From the NCBI RefSeq assembly GCF_001425835.1, contig NZ_LMDP01000002.1, positions 1,148,828 to 1,212,827 on the forward strand: 64,000 nucleotides of DNA, in the 5' to 3' direction. Shown piece by piece: positions 41,324 through 49,874 of this stretch; positions within the stretch are counted from its first letter, which is position 1; each line of letters starts with the position of its first letter. The position numbers were made by a program, and so were the translations under genes. Origin of the DNA: Afipia sp. Root123D2 (GTDB lineage Bacteria > Pseudomonadota > Alphaproteobacteria > Rhizobiales > Xanthobacteraceae). The notes beneath the pieces are model-generated. The model was given only the letters and a program-made list of their open reading frames with translations, had not been told where the DNA came from and made no database searches.

Positions 41324-41920
41324 TCACGGCCCCTCGAGCGCATCTTCCATCGGCTTGCACACCCCGCCGCTGGTGCGGGTGAGCTGAAACACACGATCCT
41401 CGCGGCCGAGATTGAGCATGAAGGTGGGCGCATTCTTGTCGAGGCTGTCGCGTACCGTGGCTGCCTCGTCGATGAACAGTTTCAGCATCCGGCCGTCGGG
41501 CGCGGGATCGAGCAACGCATAGCCGCCCTCCTCGGCGGACGACGGCGACACCATCACGATGCAATCGAACCCGCTGTCGTTCCTGAACGCCGCGATCAGG
41601 CGCTTGCCCTGAACGTCGCGACCGGCATGCTCGGCCCATGCGCAACTCGCCACGATATAGCGCGGCTTGCGACTTTTCTGACGTAGCTCGATGCGCACCG
41701 CGTCCTGCCTGAACGACAGCACGATGCGCTCGGTCAACTGGCCCGGATGGCTCGCAAGATGGGCGGCGTCATAGTCGCGGCGATAGCACAGGCTGTCGGA
41801 CTTCGAGGTCAGCAAACGGCCGAGCGGATCGGCCGCAGGCTCGGCCTGCGCGATCGCGGCCAACGCCAGCAGCATCGCAACGCCCGCGATCATTCGCCTG
41901 CACCCGTGCCGTACCGTCAT
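41324..41920 (-). CDS. Secreted protein of unknown function
   Basis: A 198-residue protein with a signal peptide (about 1-26, ending AQA-E). The mature part contains three Cys (SLCYRRDYD, ASCAWAEH, DCIVMVS) plus a late one in GGVCKPM, so two disulfides are possible. I do not recognise a family. It is located between feoB and the SnoaL-like gene on the same strand, 59 bases downstream of feoB, and could be co-transcribed with feoAB. Confidence 0.6.
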   Translation of the reverse strand: MTVRHGCRRMIAGVAMLLALAAIAQAEPAADPLGRLLTSKSDSLCYRRDYDAAHLASHPGQLTERIVLSFRQDAVRIELRQKSRKPRYIVASCAWAEHAGRDVQGKRLIAAFRNDSGFDCIVMVSPSSAEEGGYALLDPAPDGRMLKLFIDEAATVRDSLDKNAPTFMLNLGREDRVFQLTRTSGGVCKPMEDALEGP

Positions 41921-41979
41921 GACGCCCTCCGCACCTTCATGGACATGTTTCCATAGGACGCATCACGCGGTCAAAAGGT

Positions 41980-43863
41980 TCACCCCCAGCCGAGCGCCAC
42001 CGCCGCGCGATAGGTGATGAAGGCCGCCAGATACGCCAGCGTCAGCATGTAGAAGAAGGTCACGAACATCCAGCGCCAGCCGCCGGTCTCCCGCCGGATC
42101 ACCGCCAGCGTCGCGGCGCACTGCGGCGCGAAGATGTACCACGCGATCAGCGCCAGCGCGGTGGCGAGGCTCCATTCGGCGGCGAGCTTCTGGCCGATCT
42201 CGGTGGCGGCATCGCCGCCGCCGGCAATCGCATACACGGTGCCGAGCGAGGCCACCGCCACCTCGCGCGCCGCCATGCCCGGAATCAGCGCGACGCTGAT
42301 CTGCCAGTTGAAGCCGACCGGCGCGAGCACCGGCTCGATCCAGCGACCGATCATCGCGGCGAGGCTGTAGTCGATCGCGGGCAACGTGGCGCCGGCGGGG
42401 GCCTGCGGGAACGACGCCAGAAACCAGATCAGCACCATCATGGAAAAAATCGTGGTGCCGGCGCGATAGAGAAACGCCTTGACGCGGGTATAGAGCGCGA
42501 TCACCACGCTGCGCAGGCGCGGCAGCTTGTAGTCCGGCAGTTCGAGCATGAAGGGTGGCGTCGCGGTTTCGCGCCAGAAGAACCGATTGGCGACGAACGA
42601 CACCGCGAGCGCGCTGAAAATGCCGACGGCGTAAAGCCCGAACATCACCAGCCCCTGCAGCCCGATGATGCCGTAAACCTTCTGGTCGGGAATGAACGCC
42701 GAGATCAGCAGCGTGTAGACCGGAATCCGCGCCGAGCAGGTCATCAGCGGCGCCACCAGAATCGTCGTCAGGCGATCGCGCTTGTTGTCGATCACCCGCG
42801 TCGCCATGATTCCAGGGATCGCACAGGCAAAACTCGACAGCAGCGGAATGAAAGCGCGGCCGTGCAGCCCGGCGCCGCCCATGATGCGATCCATCAGGAA
42901 CGCGGCGCGCGCCATGTAACCGAGGTCTTCGAGCAGCAGGATGAACAGGAACAGGATCATGATCTGCGGCAGGAACACGACCACGCTGCCGACGCCGGAA
43001 ATCACGCCGTTCTGGATGAAGCTCTGCAGCAGGCCGTCCGGCAGCAGGCCGTGGACATAAGCGCCGAGCGCATCGAACGAGCCGGAGATCAATTCCATCG
43101 CCGGCTGCGCCCAGGCAAACACCGCCTGGAACATGACGAACAGAACCGCCAGCAGAATCAGCAGTCCCGCCACCGGATGCAGCAGCACCGCATCGATGCG
43201 GCGGGTCAGCGTATCGGGACGCGCCGCGTCGCTGATCGCGGACTTGATGATGCGATCGGCCTCGCGCTGCGCCGATCTCAGGTCGGAAGCGCTCGGCGTC
43301 GTCCATGTGCTGTCGGTGAATTTCCCGGCGTGACCGGCCGCGACCTCGTCGAGCCGGCGCAGCAGATCGTCGATGCCGTTGCGGCGCACGGCGGTCGCAG
43401 TCACCACCGGAATGCCGAGTTCGGCGGACAGCTTGTCGAGATCGATCTCGATGCCGCGGCGGCGCGCGATGTCGATCATGTTGAGGACGAGCAGCATCGG
43501 CCGTCCGGCGCGCTTCAGTTCGAGCACCAGCCGGAAGGCGACGCGCAGATTGGTGGCATCGGCGACGCACAGCAGCAGGTCCGGCGGCGTCTCGTCCTTG
43601 AGCCGGCCGAGCACGACATCGCGGGCGATCTCCTCGTCGGGGCTGCGGCCGCGCAACGAATAGGTGCCGGGCAGATCGACCAGATCGACGCGATGACCCG
43701 ACGCGGTCTGAAATCGTCCGGCCCTGCGCTCGACGGTGACGCCGGGGTAATTCGCGACCTTCTGCCGGCTGCCGGTCAACGCGTTGAACAGCGCGGTCTT
43801 GCCGCTATTGGGCGTGCCGACCAGGGCAAAACGCCATGCCCTCGGCTCCGTCGCAATCGTCAT
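41980..43863 (-). CDS. feoB: Ferrous iron transporter FeoB
   Basis: Inner-membrane Fe(II) permease with an N-terminal GTPase, 627 residues. G1 is GTPNSGKTALFNALTG (about 16-31), G2 region is YPGVTVERRAG, G3 is DLPGTYSL and G4 is LNMIDIA. Membrane domains begin near residue 220. They contain the Gate regions (VVFLPQIMILFLFILLLEDLGYMARAAF and SFACAIPGIMATRVI) and the Cys-containing MTCSARIPVYTLL. Length is on the short side of FeoB but complete. It is preceded by feoA with 13 bases between. Confidence 0.96.
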   Translation of the reverse strand: MTIATEPRAWRFALVGTPNSGKTALFNALTGSRQKVANYPGVTVERRAGRFQTASGHRVDLVDLPGTYSLRGRSPDEEIARDVVLGRLKDETPPDLLLCVADATNLRVAFRLVLELKRAGRPMLLVLNMIDIARRRGIEIDLDKLSAELGIPVVTATAVRRNGIDDLLRRLDEVAAGHAGKFTDSTWTTPSASDLRSAQREADRIIKSAISDAARPDTLTRRIDAVLLHPVAGLLILLAVLFVMFQAVFAWAQPAMELISGSFDALGAYVHGLLPDGLLQSFIQNGVISGVGSVVVFLPQIMILFLFILLLEDLGYMARAAFLMDRIMGGAGLHGRAFIPLLSSFACAIPGIMATRVIDNKRDRLTTILVAPLMTCSARIPVYTLLISAFIPDQKVYGIIGLQGLVMFGLYAVGIFSALAVSFVANRFFWRETATPPFMLELPDYKLPRLRSVVIALYTRVKAFLYRAGTTIFSMMVLIWFLASFPQAPAGATLPAIDYSLAAMIGRWIEPVLAPVGFNWQISVALIPGMAAREVAVASLGTVYAIAGGGDAATEIGQKLAAEWSLATALALIAWYIFAPQCAATLAVIRRETGGWRWMFVTFFYMLTLAYLAAFITYRAAVALGWG

Positions 43864-43876
43864 GTCATTGATCCAA

Positions 43877-44155
43877 TCAGGTCACGAGAATGGCCATCGC
43901 CTCGCGGCGGCGCAACGCGATGGTCGTGTTGTTGACCCGCACCGCGATCGGGTCGCGCCCGAGCGGCCCCTCATGCAGAACCTCGACCGCAGCGCCTTCG
44001 ACGAAGCCAAGCTCAAGCAGACGGCGCTCGATTTCCGCCGCAGGCACGCCGTTGTGGTCCGCCTCGACGACAATGGTGCCGATCAGGCCGCGAAAGCCGC
44101 GATCGGCTATGCCGAGCGGCCAGTGCGGCGGTTCTGTCGTGGCGTCATCGCTCAT
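43877..44155 (-). CDS. feoA: Ferrous iron transport accessory protein FeoA
   Basis: Small SH3-like cytosolic partner of FeoB, 92 residues from the ATG at 44153-44155. [34 protein letters not shown] is the FeoA signature, and the end [12 protein letters not shown] is conserved. Longer in-frame starts exist up to 44206 (TTG or ATG) but have poor ribosome sites. The 92-residue form has normal FeoA length. The upstream region holds an ICE-like inverted repeat. Confidence 0.93.
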   Translation of the reverse strand: MSDDATTEPPHWPLGIADRGFRGLIGTIVVEADHNGVPAAEIERRLLELGFVEGAAVEVLHEGPLGRDPIAVRVNNTTIALRRREAMAILVT

Positions 44156-44201
44156 ATCGCCCATCCCATGCGGCATCAACTGGACTGACGACGCCATGGG
44201 A

Positions 44202-44251
44202 ATCAAGTCAATGACGCTTGATCCGCCCCAGATTAGAAGGGTTTTAATCTG
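44202..44251. promoter_or_regulatory. Candidate iron-responsive dyads upstream of feoAB
   Basis: ATTAGAAGGGTTTTAAT (44232-44248) agrees at 11 of 14 positions with the Irr ICE pattern and is extended to a CAGATTA...TAATCTG inverted repeat (44229-44251). A second dyad, ATCAAG-N9-CTTGAT, spans 44202-44222. Both lie between the tartrate-dehydratase stop and feoA. Iron and possibly oxygen control of feoAB is the likely role. Confidence 0.5.
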
Positions 44252-44281
44252 CTGCCGCGTTCGGCTCCAAGGCGCGCCCGA

Positions 44282-45451
44282 CTACGCCGCCAGCGCCTTC
44301 ATTTCCTTGTAAAGATCGGATTTGCCCTCGAAGCCGATGCCCGGCAGGTCGGGCATAGTGATGATGCCCTTTTCGACGCGCACGCCGTCCGGGAAACCGC
44401 CATAAGGCTGAAACAGGTCGGGATAGCTCTCGTTGCCGCCGAGGCCGAGACCGGCGGCGATGTTCAGCGACATCTGGTGCCCGCCGTGAGGAACGCAGCG
44501 CGACGGCGACCAGCCGTGGGTCTCCAGCACTTTCAGCGTGCGCTGATATTCGCACAGGCCATAGGACAGCGCGCAGTCGAACTGCAGCCAGTCGCGATCC
44601 GGCCGCATCCCGCCGTACTTGATGAGGTTGCGCGCATCCTGATGGCTGAACAGGTTTTCGCCGGTCGCCATCGGCCCCGGATAGAATTCCGCCAGCGCCG
44701 CCTGCAACGCATAATCCAGCGGATCTCCCGCTTCCTCGTACCAGAACAGCGGATAGTCGCGCAGCATCTTGGCGTAGGCGATCGCGGTCTCCAAATCGAA
44801 CCGTCCGTTGGCATCGACCGCGAGTTGCGCCTGATTGCCGATCTCCTTGAGCACCGCCTCAATGCGCTGGCGATCTTCCTCAATCGGCGCACCGCCGATT
44901 TTCATTTTCACCACGCTGTAGCCGCGATCGAGATAGCCGCGCATCTCGGCGCGCAACGCAGAATTGTCCTTGCCCGGATAATAGTAACCGCCGGCCGCAT
45001 AGACGAACACGCGCGGATCGGCTTTGCGATTGTGGCGCTCGGCAAGCAGACGGAACAGCGGCTTGCCTGCGATCTTGGCCACCGCGTCCCACACCGCCAT
45101 GTCGATGGTGCCGACCGCGACCGAGCGTTCGCCGTGGCCGCCGGGTTTTTCGTTGGACATCATCGCCGCCCACACCCGGTCGGGATCGAGATTGTCGCCG
45201 GTGTCGTCGAGCAACGTTTTCGCCTCGGCTTCGAGGATGCGCGGCGCGAACCGCTCGCGGATCAGACCGCCCTGCCCGTAACGTCCGTTGGAATTGAAGC
45301 CGTAGCCGACCACGGTCTTGCCGTCGCGCTTCACGTCGGTGACGACGGCGACGAGGCTGGTGGTCATCTTGGTGAAGTCGATATAGGCGTTACGGATCGG
45401 AGACGAGATCGGCTTGGTAATCTCGCGGACGTCGACGATACGGATGGACAT
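44282..45451 (-). CDS. tarD: D(-)-tartrate dehydratase (enolase superfamily)
   Basis: Mg-dependent dehydratase of 389 residues that converts D-tartrate to oxaloacetate. The residues fall at the exact positions reported for the Bradyrhizobium D-tartrate dehydratase: K182/K184 in VVKMKIGG, metal ligands D213 (VDANGRF), E239 (WYEEAGDP) and E265 (ATGENLFSH), and H322 in PHGGHQMSLN. The N-terminal SIRIVDVREITKPISSPIRN also fits that subgroup. It stands alone, without an obvious transporter or regulator beside it. Other MLE-type acid-sugar dehydratases are less likely. Confidence 0.9.
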   Translation of the reverse strand: MSIRIVDVREITKPISSPIRNAYIDFTKMTTSLVAVVTDVKRDGKTVVGYGFNSNGRYGQGGLIRERFAPRILEAEAKTLLDDTGDNLDPDRVWAAMMSNEKPGGHGERSVAVGTIDMAVWDAVAKIAGKPLFRLLAERHNRKADPRVFVYAAGGYYYPGKDNSALRAEMRGYLDRGYSVVKMKIGGAPIEEDRQRIEAVLKEIGNQAQLAVDANGRFDLETAIAYAKMLRDYPLFWYEEAGDPLDYALQAALAEFYPGPMATGENLFSHQDARNLIKYGGMRPDRDWLQFDCALSYGLCEYQRTLKVLETHGWSPSRCVPHGGHQMSLNIAAGLGLGGNESYPDLFQPYGGFPDGVRVEKGIITMPDLPGIGFEGKSDLYKEMKALAA

Positions 45452-45559
45452 CGGGCGGTTGTCTCCTCGTTCCTGAGCCGCGCGGTGCGCGGCAATATCC
45501 TGCGGCGGGCATGTCTACGCCTCACCCCGGAAAGTTCAAGACGACAGCGCCCGCCCAGC

Positions 45560-45588
45560 AAAAAGGGCGCTGCGATCATGCAGCGCCC
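45560..45588 (-). terminator. Intrinsic terminator after the BA14K-like gene
   Basis: On the minus strand, GGGCGCTGC-ATGATC-GCAGCGCCC is followed by TTTTT. It lies 26 bases past the stop of the BA14K-like gene and separates it from the tartrate dehydratase gene. This is the clearest rho-independent terminator in the leftward genes. Confidence 0.85.
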
Positions 45589-45613
45589 TCGATTGTCGCG
45601 ATCAGGTCAGCCG

Positions 45614-46162
45614 TTACGGACAGGCATGCCGCAGGCCGTCATAACCGAGATAGGTCCCGGTCCGGACGTTGTAGGATTTGAAGCGCTGCTGGCAGTAGGC
45701 GACGTCCGCGGCTGAAACGCCATCGGATTCAACATAGCCCGGCGAATAGCCGTAGCTGTCGTCGTCATAGTAATAGTTGTTGTAGGGATAGCTGCCATAG
45801 GCGCTGCCGAGGGCATAGCCCGCGCCGAAGCCAACGCCCGGCCCCCACCATCCGCCACCGCGACGATGATGATGGCCGCCATGCCAGCCGCGGCCACCGC
45901 CGCCGGCCCACCGGCCGCCACCCGACGGAATGGTCGGCACCGGCCGCATCCCGCCTCGGCCAGCGAATCCACCGCCGCCGGCGCGCCCGACTGGAGCCCC
46001 ACCGCCACGGCTCATGCCGCCGCCCGTGAACTGCTTGGGACCACCGCCACCGCCGCCGCCAATGGTGGGCACGGACTTCTGTGCCGCCGCCGGCGCTGTC
46101 GACAACGGCATCACAAAAGCCAGCGCACCCGCCGCGCAAAGAAGTTTCCATGTGTTGTTCAT
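45614..46162 (-). CDS. Gly-rich secreted protein with C-terminal BA14K-like domain
   Basis: A 182-residue exported protein. The signal peptide (about 1-28, AAA-Q) is followed by a Gly/Arg/His/Trp-rich low-complexity region (about 35-115), and then a Tyr/Asp-rich stretch. The C-terminal domain (about 150-182) reads VAYCQQRFKSYNVRTGTYLG and DGLRHACP, the BA14K pattern of a short Cys-bracketed repeat first described as a Brucella immunoreactive protein. Function unknown; it is an envelope protein by inference. It has a strong terminator downstream and a possible EcfG-type promoter (GGAAC-N16-TGTT on the minus strand, 46217-46193). Confidence 0.82.
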   Translation of the reverse strand: MNNTWKLLCAAGALAFVMPLSTAPAAAQKSVPTIGGGGGGGPKQFTGGGMSRGGGAPVGRAGGGGFAGRGGMRPVPTIPSGGGRWAGGGGRGWHGGHHHRRGGGWWGPGVGFGAGYALGSAYGSYPYNNYYYDDDSYGYSPGYVESDGVSAADVAYCQQRFKSYNVRTGTYLGYDGLRHACP

Positions 46163-46192
46163 ATTCCGATCTCCAATTTCTCGTGACTCTCA

Positions 46193-46217
46193 AACACCGG
46201 GCACTGACGGACGTTCC
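46193..46217 (-). promoter_or_regulatory. Possible EcfG-type promoter of the BA14K-like gene
   Basis: Minus strand reads GGAAC, 16 bases, TGTT, ending 31 bases before the ATG. It departs from the GGAAC-N16/17-CGTT pattern by one base in the -10, so it is weaker than the two candidates in the trehalose region. Confidence 0.35.
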
Positions 46218-46317
46218 GCCACATATCGGATTTTCCGAAGCCAATCATCGATTTGTGTACGGAACTGGGCGATGAAAGGGGCCTATCGCCGCAGCCCTCC
46301 TATGCTATCTTCCCGCC

Positions 46318-48417
46318 ATGAACCGCCCTCTCAAGATCGATCTTCGGCACTCGACCTGCCCGCACGACTGCCCTTCGGCCTGCGCGCTCGATATCGAAGT
46401 CATTGAAAACGAGAGAATCGGCCGCGTCCGTGGCTCGAAGCAGCAGACCTACACGGCCGGCGTGGTCTGCGCCAAGGTCGCGCGCTACGCCGAGCGGATT
46501 CATCATCCCGACCGGGTGATCCATCCGCTGCGCCGCATCGGGCCGAAAGGCTCCGGCCCGTTCGCGCGCATCTCGTGGGACGAGGCGATGGACGAGATCG
46601 CCGACCGCTTCGACGACGCCGAGCGCGATTTCGGCGCGCAATCGGTGTGGCCGTATTATTATGCCGGCACCATGGGCCTGGTGATGCGCGACGGCATCAA
46701 CCGCCTGTCGCATGTCAAAAAATACTCGCGCTTTTACAGCACCATCTGCGCGACCATCGCCTGGGTCGGATACGCCGCCGGCACCGGCAAGGTCGCCGGC
46801 GTCGATCCGCGCGAAATGGCCCAGTCGGATCTGATCGTGATCTGGGGCACCAATCCGGTGAACACCCAGGTCAACGTGATGACGCACGCCACCAAGGCGC
46901 GCAAGGAACGCGGCGCACGGATCGCGGCGGTCGATGTCTACGACAACGACACCATGAAGCAGGCCGACATCAAGATCATCCTGCGGCCGGGCACCGACGG
47001 CGCCTTCGCCTGCGGCGTGATGCACGTGCTGTTCCGCGACGGCTTCGCCGATCGCGCCTATCTCGACAAATACACCGACTGCCCGGACGAACTCGAAGCG
47101 CATCTCGCGACGCGGACGCCGGAATGGGCGTCGGCGATCTGCGGAGTGCCGGTGTCCGAGATCGAGGCGTTCGCTCACGCGGTCGGCGTGACGCCGCGCT
47201 CGTTCTTCCGGCTCGGCTACGGCTTCACCCGCAGCCGCAACGGCGCCGCGCAGATGCACGCCGCGCTGTGCATCCCCGCCGTCACCGGCGCCTGGCAGTA
47301 TGAAGGCGGCGGCGCGTTCTTCAACAACGGCGCGATCTGGAATTTCGACAAGACATTGATCGAGGGCCGCGACCACATCGACCCGTCAACCCGCGCGCTC
47401 GATCAATCGAAGATCGGCCGCATCCTGACCGGCGATGCCGAGGCGCTCTATCACGGCCCGCCGGTGAAGGCGATGCTGATCCAGAACACCAACCCGTACA
47501 CCGTCGCACCCGAGCAGAAGCTGGTGCACGAGGGTTTTGCGCGCGAGGATCTGTTCGTCGCGGTCCACGAGCAATTCATGACCGAAACCGCGCAGATGGC
47601 CGACATCGTGCTGCCGGCAACGATGTTCATGGAGCACGACGACCTTTATTACGGCGGCGGCCATCAGCACATTTCGGTCGGCGCCAAGCTGATCGAGCCG
47701 CCCGGCGAGTGCCGCTCGAACCACGAAGTGCTGCAAGCGCTGGCGGTGCGGGTCGGTGCGCGCCATCGCGCCTTCGACATGACGGCGCGCGAGATCATCG
47801 ACGAAACGCTGAACGCCAGCGGCCATGGCGGCATCGAGGGGCTGGAGGCCGACATCTGGCGCGACCTGCAACCGGATTTCCGCACCTCGCATTATCTCGA
47901 CGGCTTCGCCCACGACGACGGCAAATTCCATTTCAAGGCGACGTGGGGCACCGTCAAGGTGCCGATCAACACGCTAATGGGCGACTGGCAGAACATGCCG
48001 TCATTGCCGGACCATTGGAACGTGATCGAGAATGCCGACGCCGAACATCCGTTCCGGCTCGCCACCAGCCCGTCGCGCGGATTTCTCAACACCACGTTCA
48101 ACGAAACCCCCGGCTCGCAGGCGCGCGAGGGCGCGCCGTCCGTGATGATCCATCCCGACGATGCCGCACGGCTCGACATTCATGACGGCGATGCGGTGAC
48201 GCTTGGCAACACCCGCGGCGAAACCACGCTGACCGCGAAGCTGTTCAACGGCGTCCGCCTCGGCGTGCTGATCGCGGAATCGATTCATCCCAACAAGGCG
48301 CATATCGGCGGCCTCGGCATCAATCAGCTCACCGGCGCACATGCTGTGGCGCCGCATGGCGGCGCGGCGTTCCACGACAACAAGGTCTGGATCAGGAAGG
48401 CGCAGGCCGCAGGCTAG
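46318..48417 (+). CDS. Molybdopterin-dependent oxidoreductase (DMSO reductase superfamily)
   Basis: A 699-residue catalytic subunit with a bis-MGD cofactor. The N-terminal 4Fe-4S site is STCPHDCPSACALD with C14-x3-C18-x3-C22 and a fourth Cys at residue 51 (VVCAKV). The MGD-binding regions include WGTNPVNTQVN, LIQNTNPYTVAP and the C-terminal ATSPSRGFLNTTF and GDAVTLGN. There is no Tat signal, so it is cytoplasmic. No iron-sulfur or membrane subunits are adjacent. The residue facing Mo cannot be fixed here; Cys or Ser in FYSTICATIAW is a candidate. The substrate is unknown. Confidence 0.87.
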   Translation: MNRPLKIDLRHSTCPHDCPSACALDIEVIENERIGRVRGSKQQTYTAGVVCAKVARYAERIHHPDRVIHPLRRIGPKGSGPFARISWDEAMDEIADRFDDAERDFGAQSVWPYYYAGTMGLVMRDGINRLSHVKKYSRFYSTICATIAWVGYAAGTGKVAGVDPREMAQSDLIVIWGTNPVNTQVNVMTHATKARKERGARIAAVDVYDNDTMKQADIKIILRPGTDGAFACGVMHVLFRDGFADRAYLDKYTDCPDELEAHLATRTPEWASAICGVPVSEIEAFAHAVGVTPRSFFRLGYGFTRSRNGAAQMHAALCIPAVTGAWQYEGGGAFFNNGAIWNFDKTLIEGRDHIDPSTRALDQSKIGRILTGDAEALYHGPPVKAMLIQNTNPYTVAPEQKLVHEGFAREDLFVAVHEQFMTETAQMADIVLPATMFMEHDDLYYGGGHQHISVGAKLIEPPGECRSNHEVLQALAVRVGARHRAFDMTAREIIDETLNASGHGGIEGLEADIWRDLQPDFRTSHYLDGFAHDDGKFHFKATWGTVKVPINTLMGDWQNMPSLPDHWNVIENADAEHPFRLATSPSRGFLNTTFNETPGSQAREGAPSVMIHPDDAARLDIHDGDAVTLGNTRGETTLTAKLFNGVRLGVLIAESIHPNKAHIGGLGINQLTGAHAVAPHGGAAFHDNKVWIRKAQAAG

Positions 48418-49748
48418 CTCCCGGCCGCGCGATCATTCGAAGTCATGTCCGACCGCCCCGCTTCGCCGGTAATCAGCCGGGTGCCGCGCTGATACGTGAT
48501 GTAGCTCCACAGCCAGGTCAGCGCGACAACCAGCCGGTTGCGGAATCCGATCAGGAAATAGATGTGCGCCACGCACCACAACAGCCAGGCGAAAAAGCCT
48601 GACATGCGAAACCGGCCGCGCTCGATGATCGCGAGTTTGCGGCCGATGGTCGCGAGCGAACCGAAATCGCGATAGTGAAACGGACCGATACCGCTCTTTC
48701 CGCCGGCGCGCGCGATCAGCAGCCGCGCAACATACGCGCCCTGCTGCTTCGCCACCGGCGCGACGCCGGGCAGCGGCTTGCCGTTGTCGCCGGCGAGAGA
48801 CGCGGTATCGCCCAGCACGAAAATATCCGGATGCCCGGGAACGGACAGATCGGGTTCGACCAGTACGCGGCCGGCGCGATCGACCGGCGCATCGAGCCAC
48901 CGCCCCGCCGGAGAGGCGCCGACGCCCGCCGCCCAGATAACGGTGTGCGTCTCGATGAACCCGCTTCCGATCGCGACGCCCTTCGCGTTGCAGTCCGTGA
49001 CCGTCGCGCCGAGACGAACCTCGACGCCGAGCTTTTGCAGCGCGCGCAGCGCTTTCTCAGACAATGACGGATCGAATGGCGTCAGCAGTCGCGGTCCCGC
49101 TTCAAGCAGGATGATCCGCGCGGCGCGCGGATCGATCGTCTTGAAGTCCCAGGCGAGCGCACGCTTGGCGAGTTCGGCGATAGCTCCCGCCATCTCGACG
49201 CCGGTCGGTCCGCCGCCGACGATCACGAAATTCAGAAGCGCCTGCCGCTTGGCCGGATCCGGCTCCATCTCGGCGCGTTCGAACGCCAGCAGAATGCGCG
49301 CGCGCAGCGCGGTCGCGTCGTCGATGGTTTTCAGGCCGGGCGCAAAAGGCTCCCAATCGTCATGGCCAAAATAGGCATGCTGCGCGCCGGTTGCGAGAAT
49401 CAGCCTGTCGTAGCCGATCCGGCGGCCGTCCACGATCACCTCGCGATGCGCGGTATCGACGCCGGAAACCGATCCCAGCATCACGGTGATGTTCGGCTGC
49501 CGGCCGAGAATGCCGCGAACCGGCGCGGCGATATCCGCAGGCGACAGCGCTGCCGTCGCGACCTGATAAAGCAATGGCTGAAACAGATGATAGTTGTGGC
49601 GGTCGATCAGCGTCACGTCGAACGACGATTTCGCAAGCGCCTTGTTCGACAAAGTCTGGGCCGCGGTGAGGCCGCCGAACCCCGCGCCGACGATCACCAC
49701 GCGCAACCGTTTCTGTTCGTCTGTGTTCGACAAACCCGGTCCCGTCAT
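48414..49748 (-). CDS. ndh: Type II NADH:quinone oxidoreductase (NDH-2)
   Basis: Non-proton-pumping FAD enzyme of 444 residues. VVIVGAGFGGLTAAQTL (about 17-33) is the FAD Rossmann motif, DRHNYHLFQPLLYQVATAALSP is the NDH-2 family stretch, FVIVGGGPTGVEMAGAIAEL is the NADH site, and FVLGDTASL the second FAD motif. The C-terminal hydrophobic stretch (ARF-x-WLLWCVAHIYFLIGFRNRLVVAL region) provides membrane attachment. It overlaps the oxidoreductase gene stop by four bases, tail to tail. It would donate electrons to quinone, for example for the cyd oxidase at 30 kb. Confidence 0.93.
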   Translation of the reverse strand: MTGPGLSNTDEQKRLRVVIVGAGFGGLTAAQTLSNKALAKSSFDVTLIDRHNYHLFQPLLYQVATAALSPADIAAPVRGILGRQPNITVMLGSVSGVDTAHREVIVDGRRIGYDRLILATGAQHAYFGHDDWEPFAPGLKTIDDATALRARILLAFERAEMEPDPAKRQALLNFVIVGGGPTGVEMAGAIAELAKRALAWDFKTIDPRAARIILLEAGPRLLTPFDPSLSEKALRALQKLGVEVRLGATVTDCNAKGVAIGSGFIETHTVIWAAGVGASPAGRWLDAPVDRAGRVLVEPDLSVPGHPDIFVLGDTASLAGDNGKPLPGVAPVAKQQGAYVARLLIARAGGKSGIGPFHYRDFGSLATIGRKLAIIERGRFRMSGFFAWLLWCVAHIYFLIGFRNRLVVALTWLWSYITYQRGTRLITGEAGRSDMTSNDRAAGS

Positions 49749-49874
49749 TTCGCCCCGTCACCGGCAGTTGACCATGACGGGAGCGCGAATTCAAACGATT
49801 CGAGACGGTCCGCGCGCCGCATCATGCGCTGCGGATGCGGGCGTCATTCGCACCGCATGACCTCGCGGCATGCG

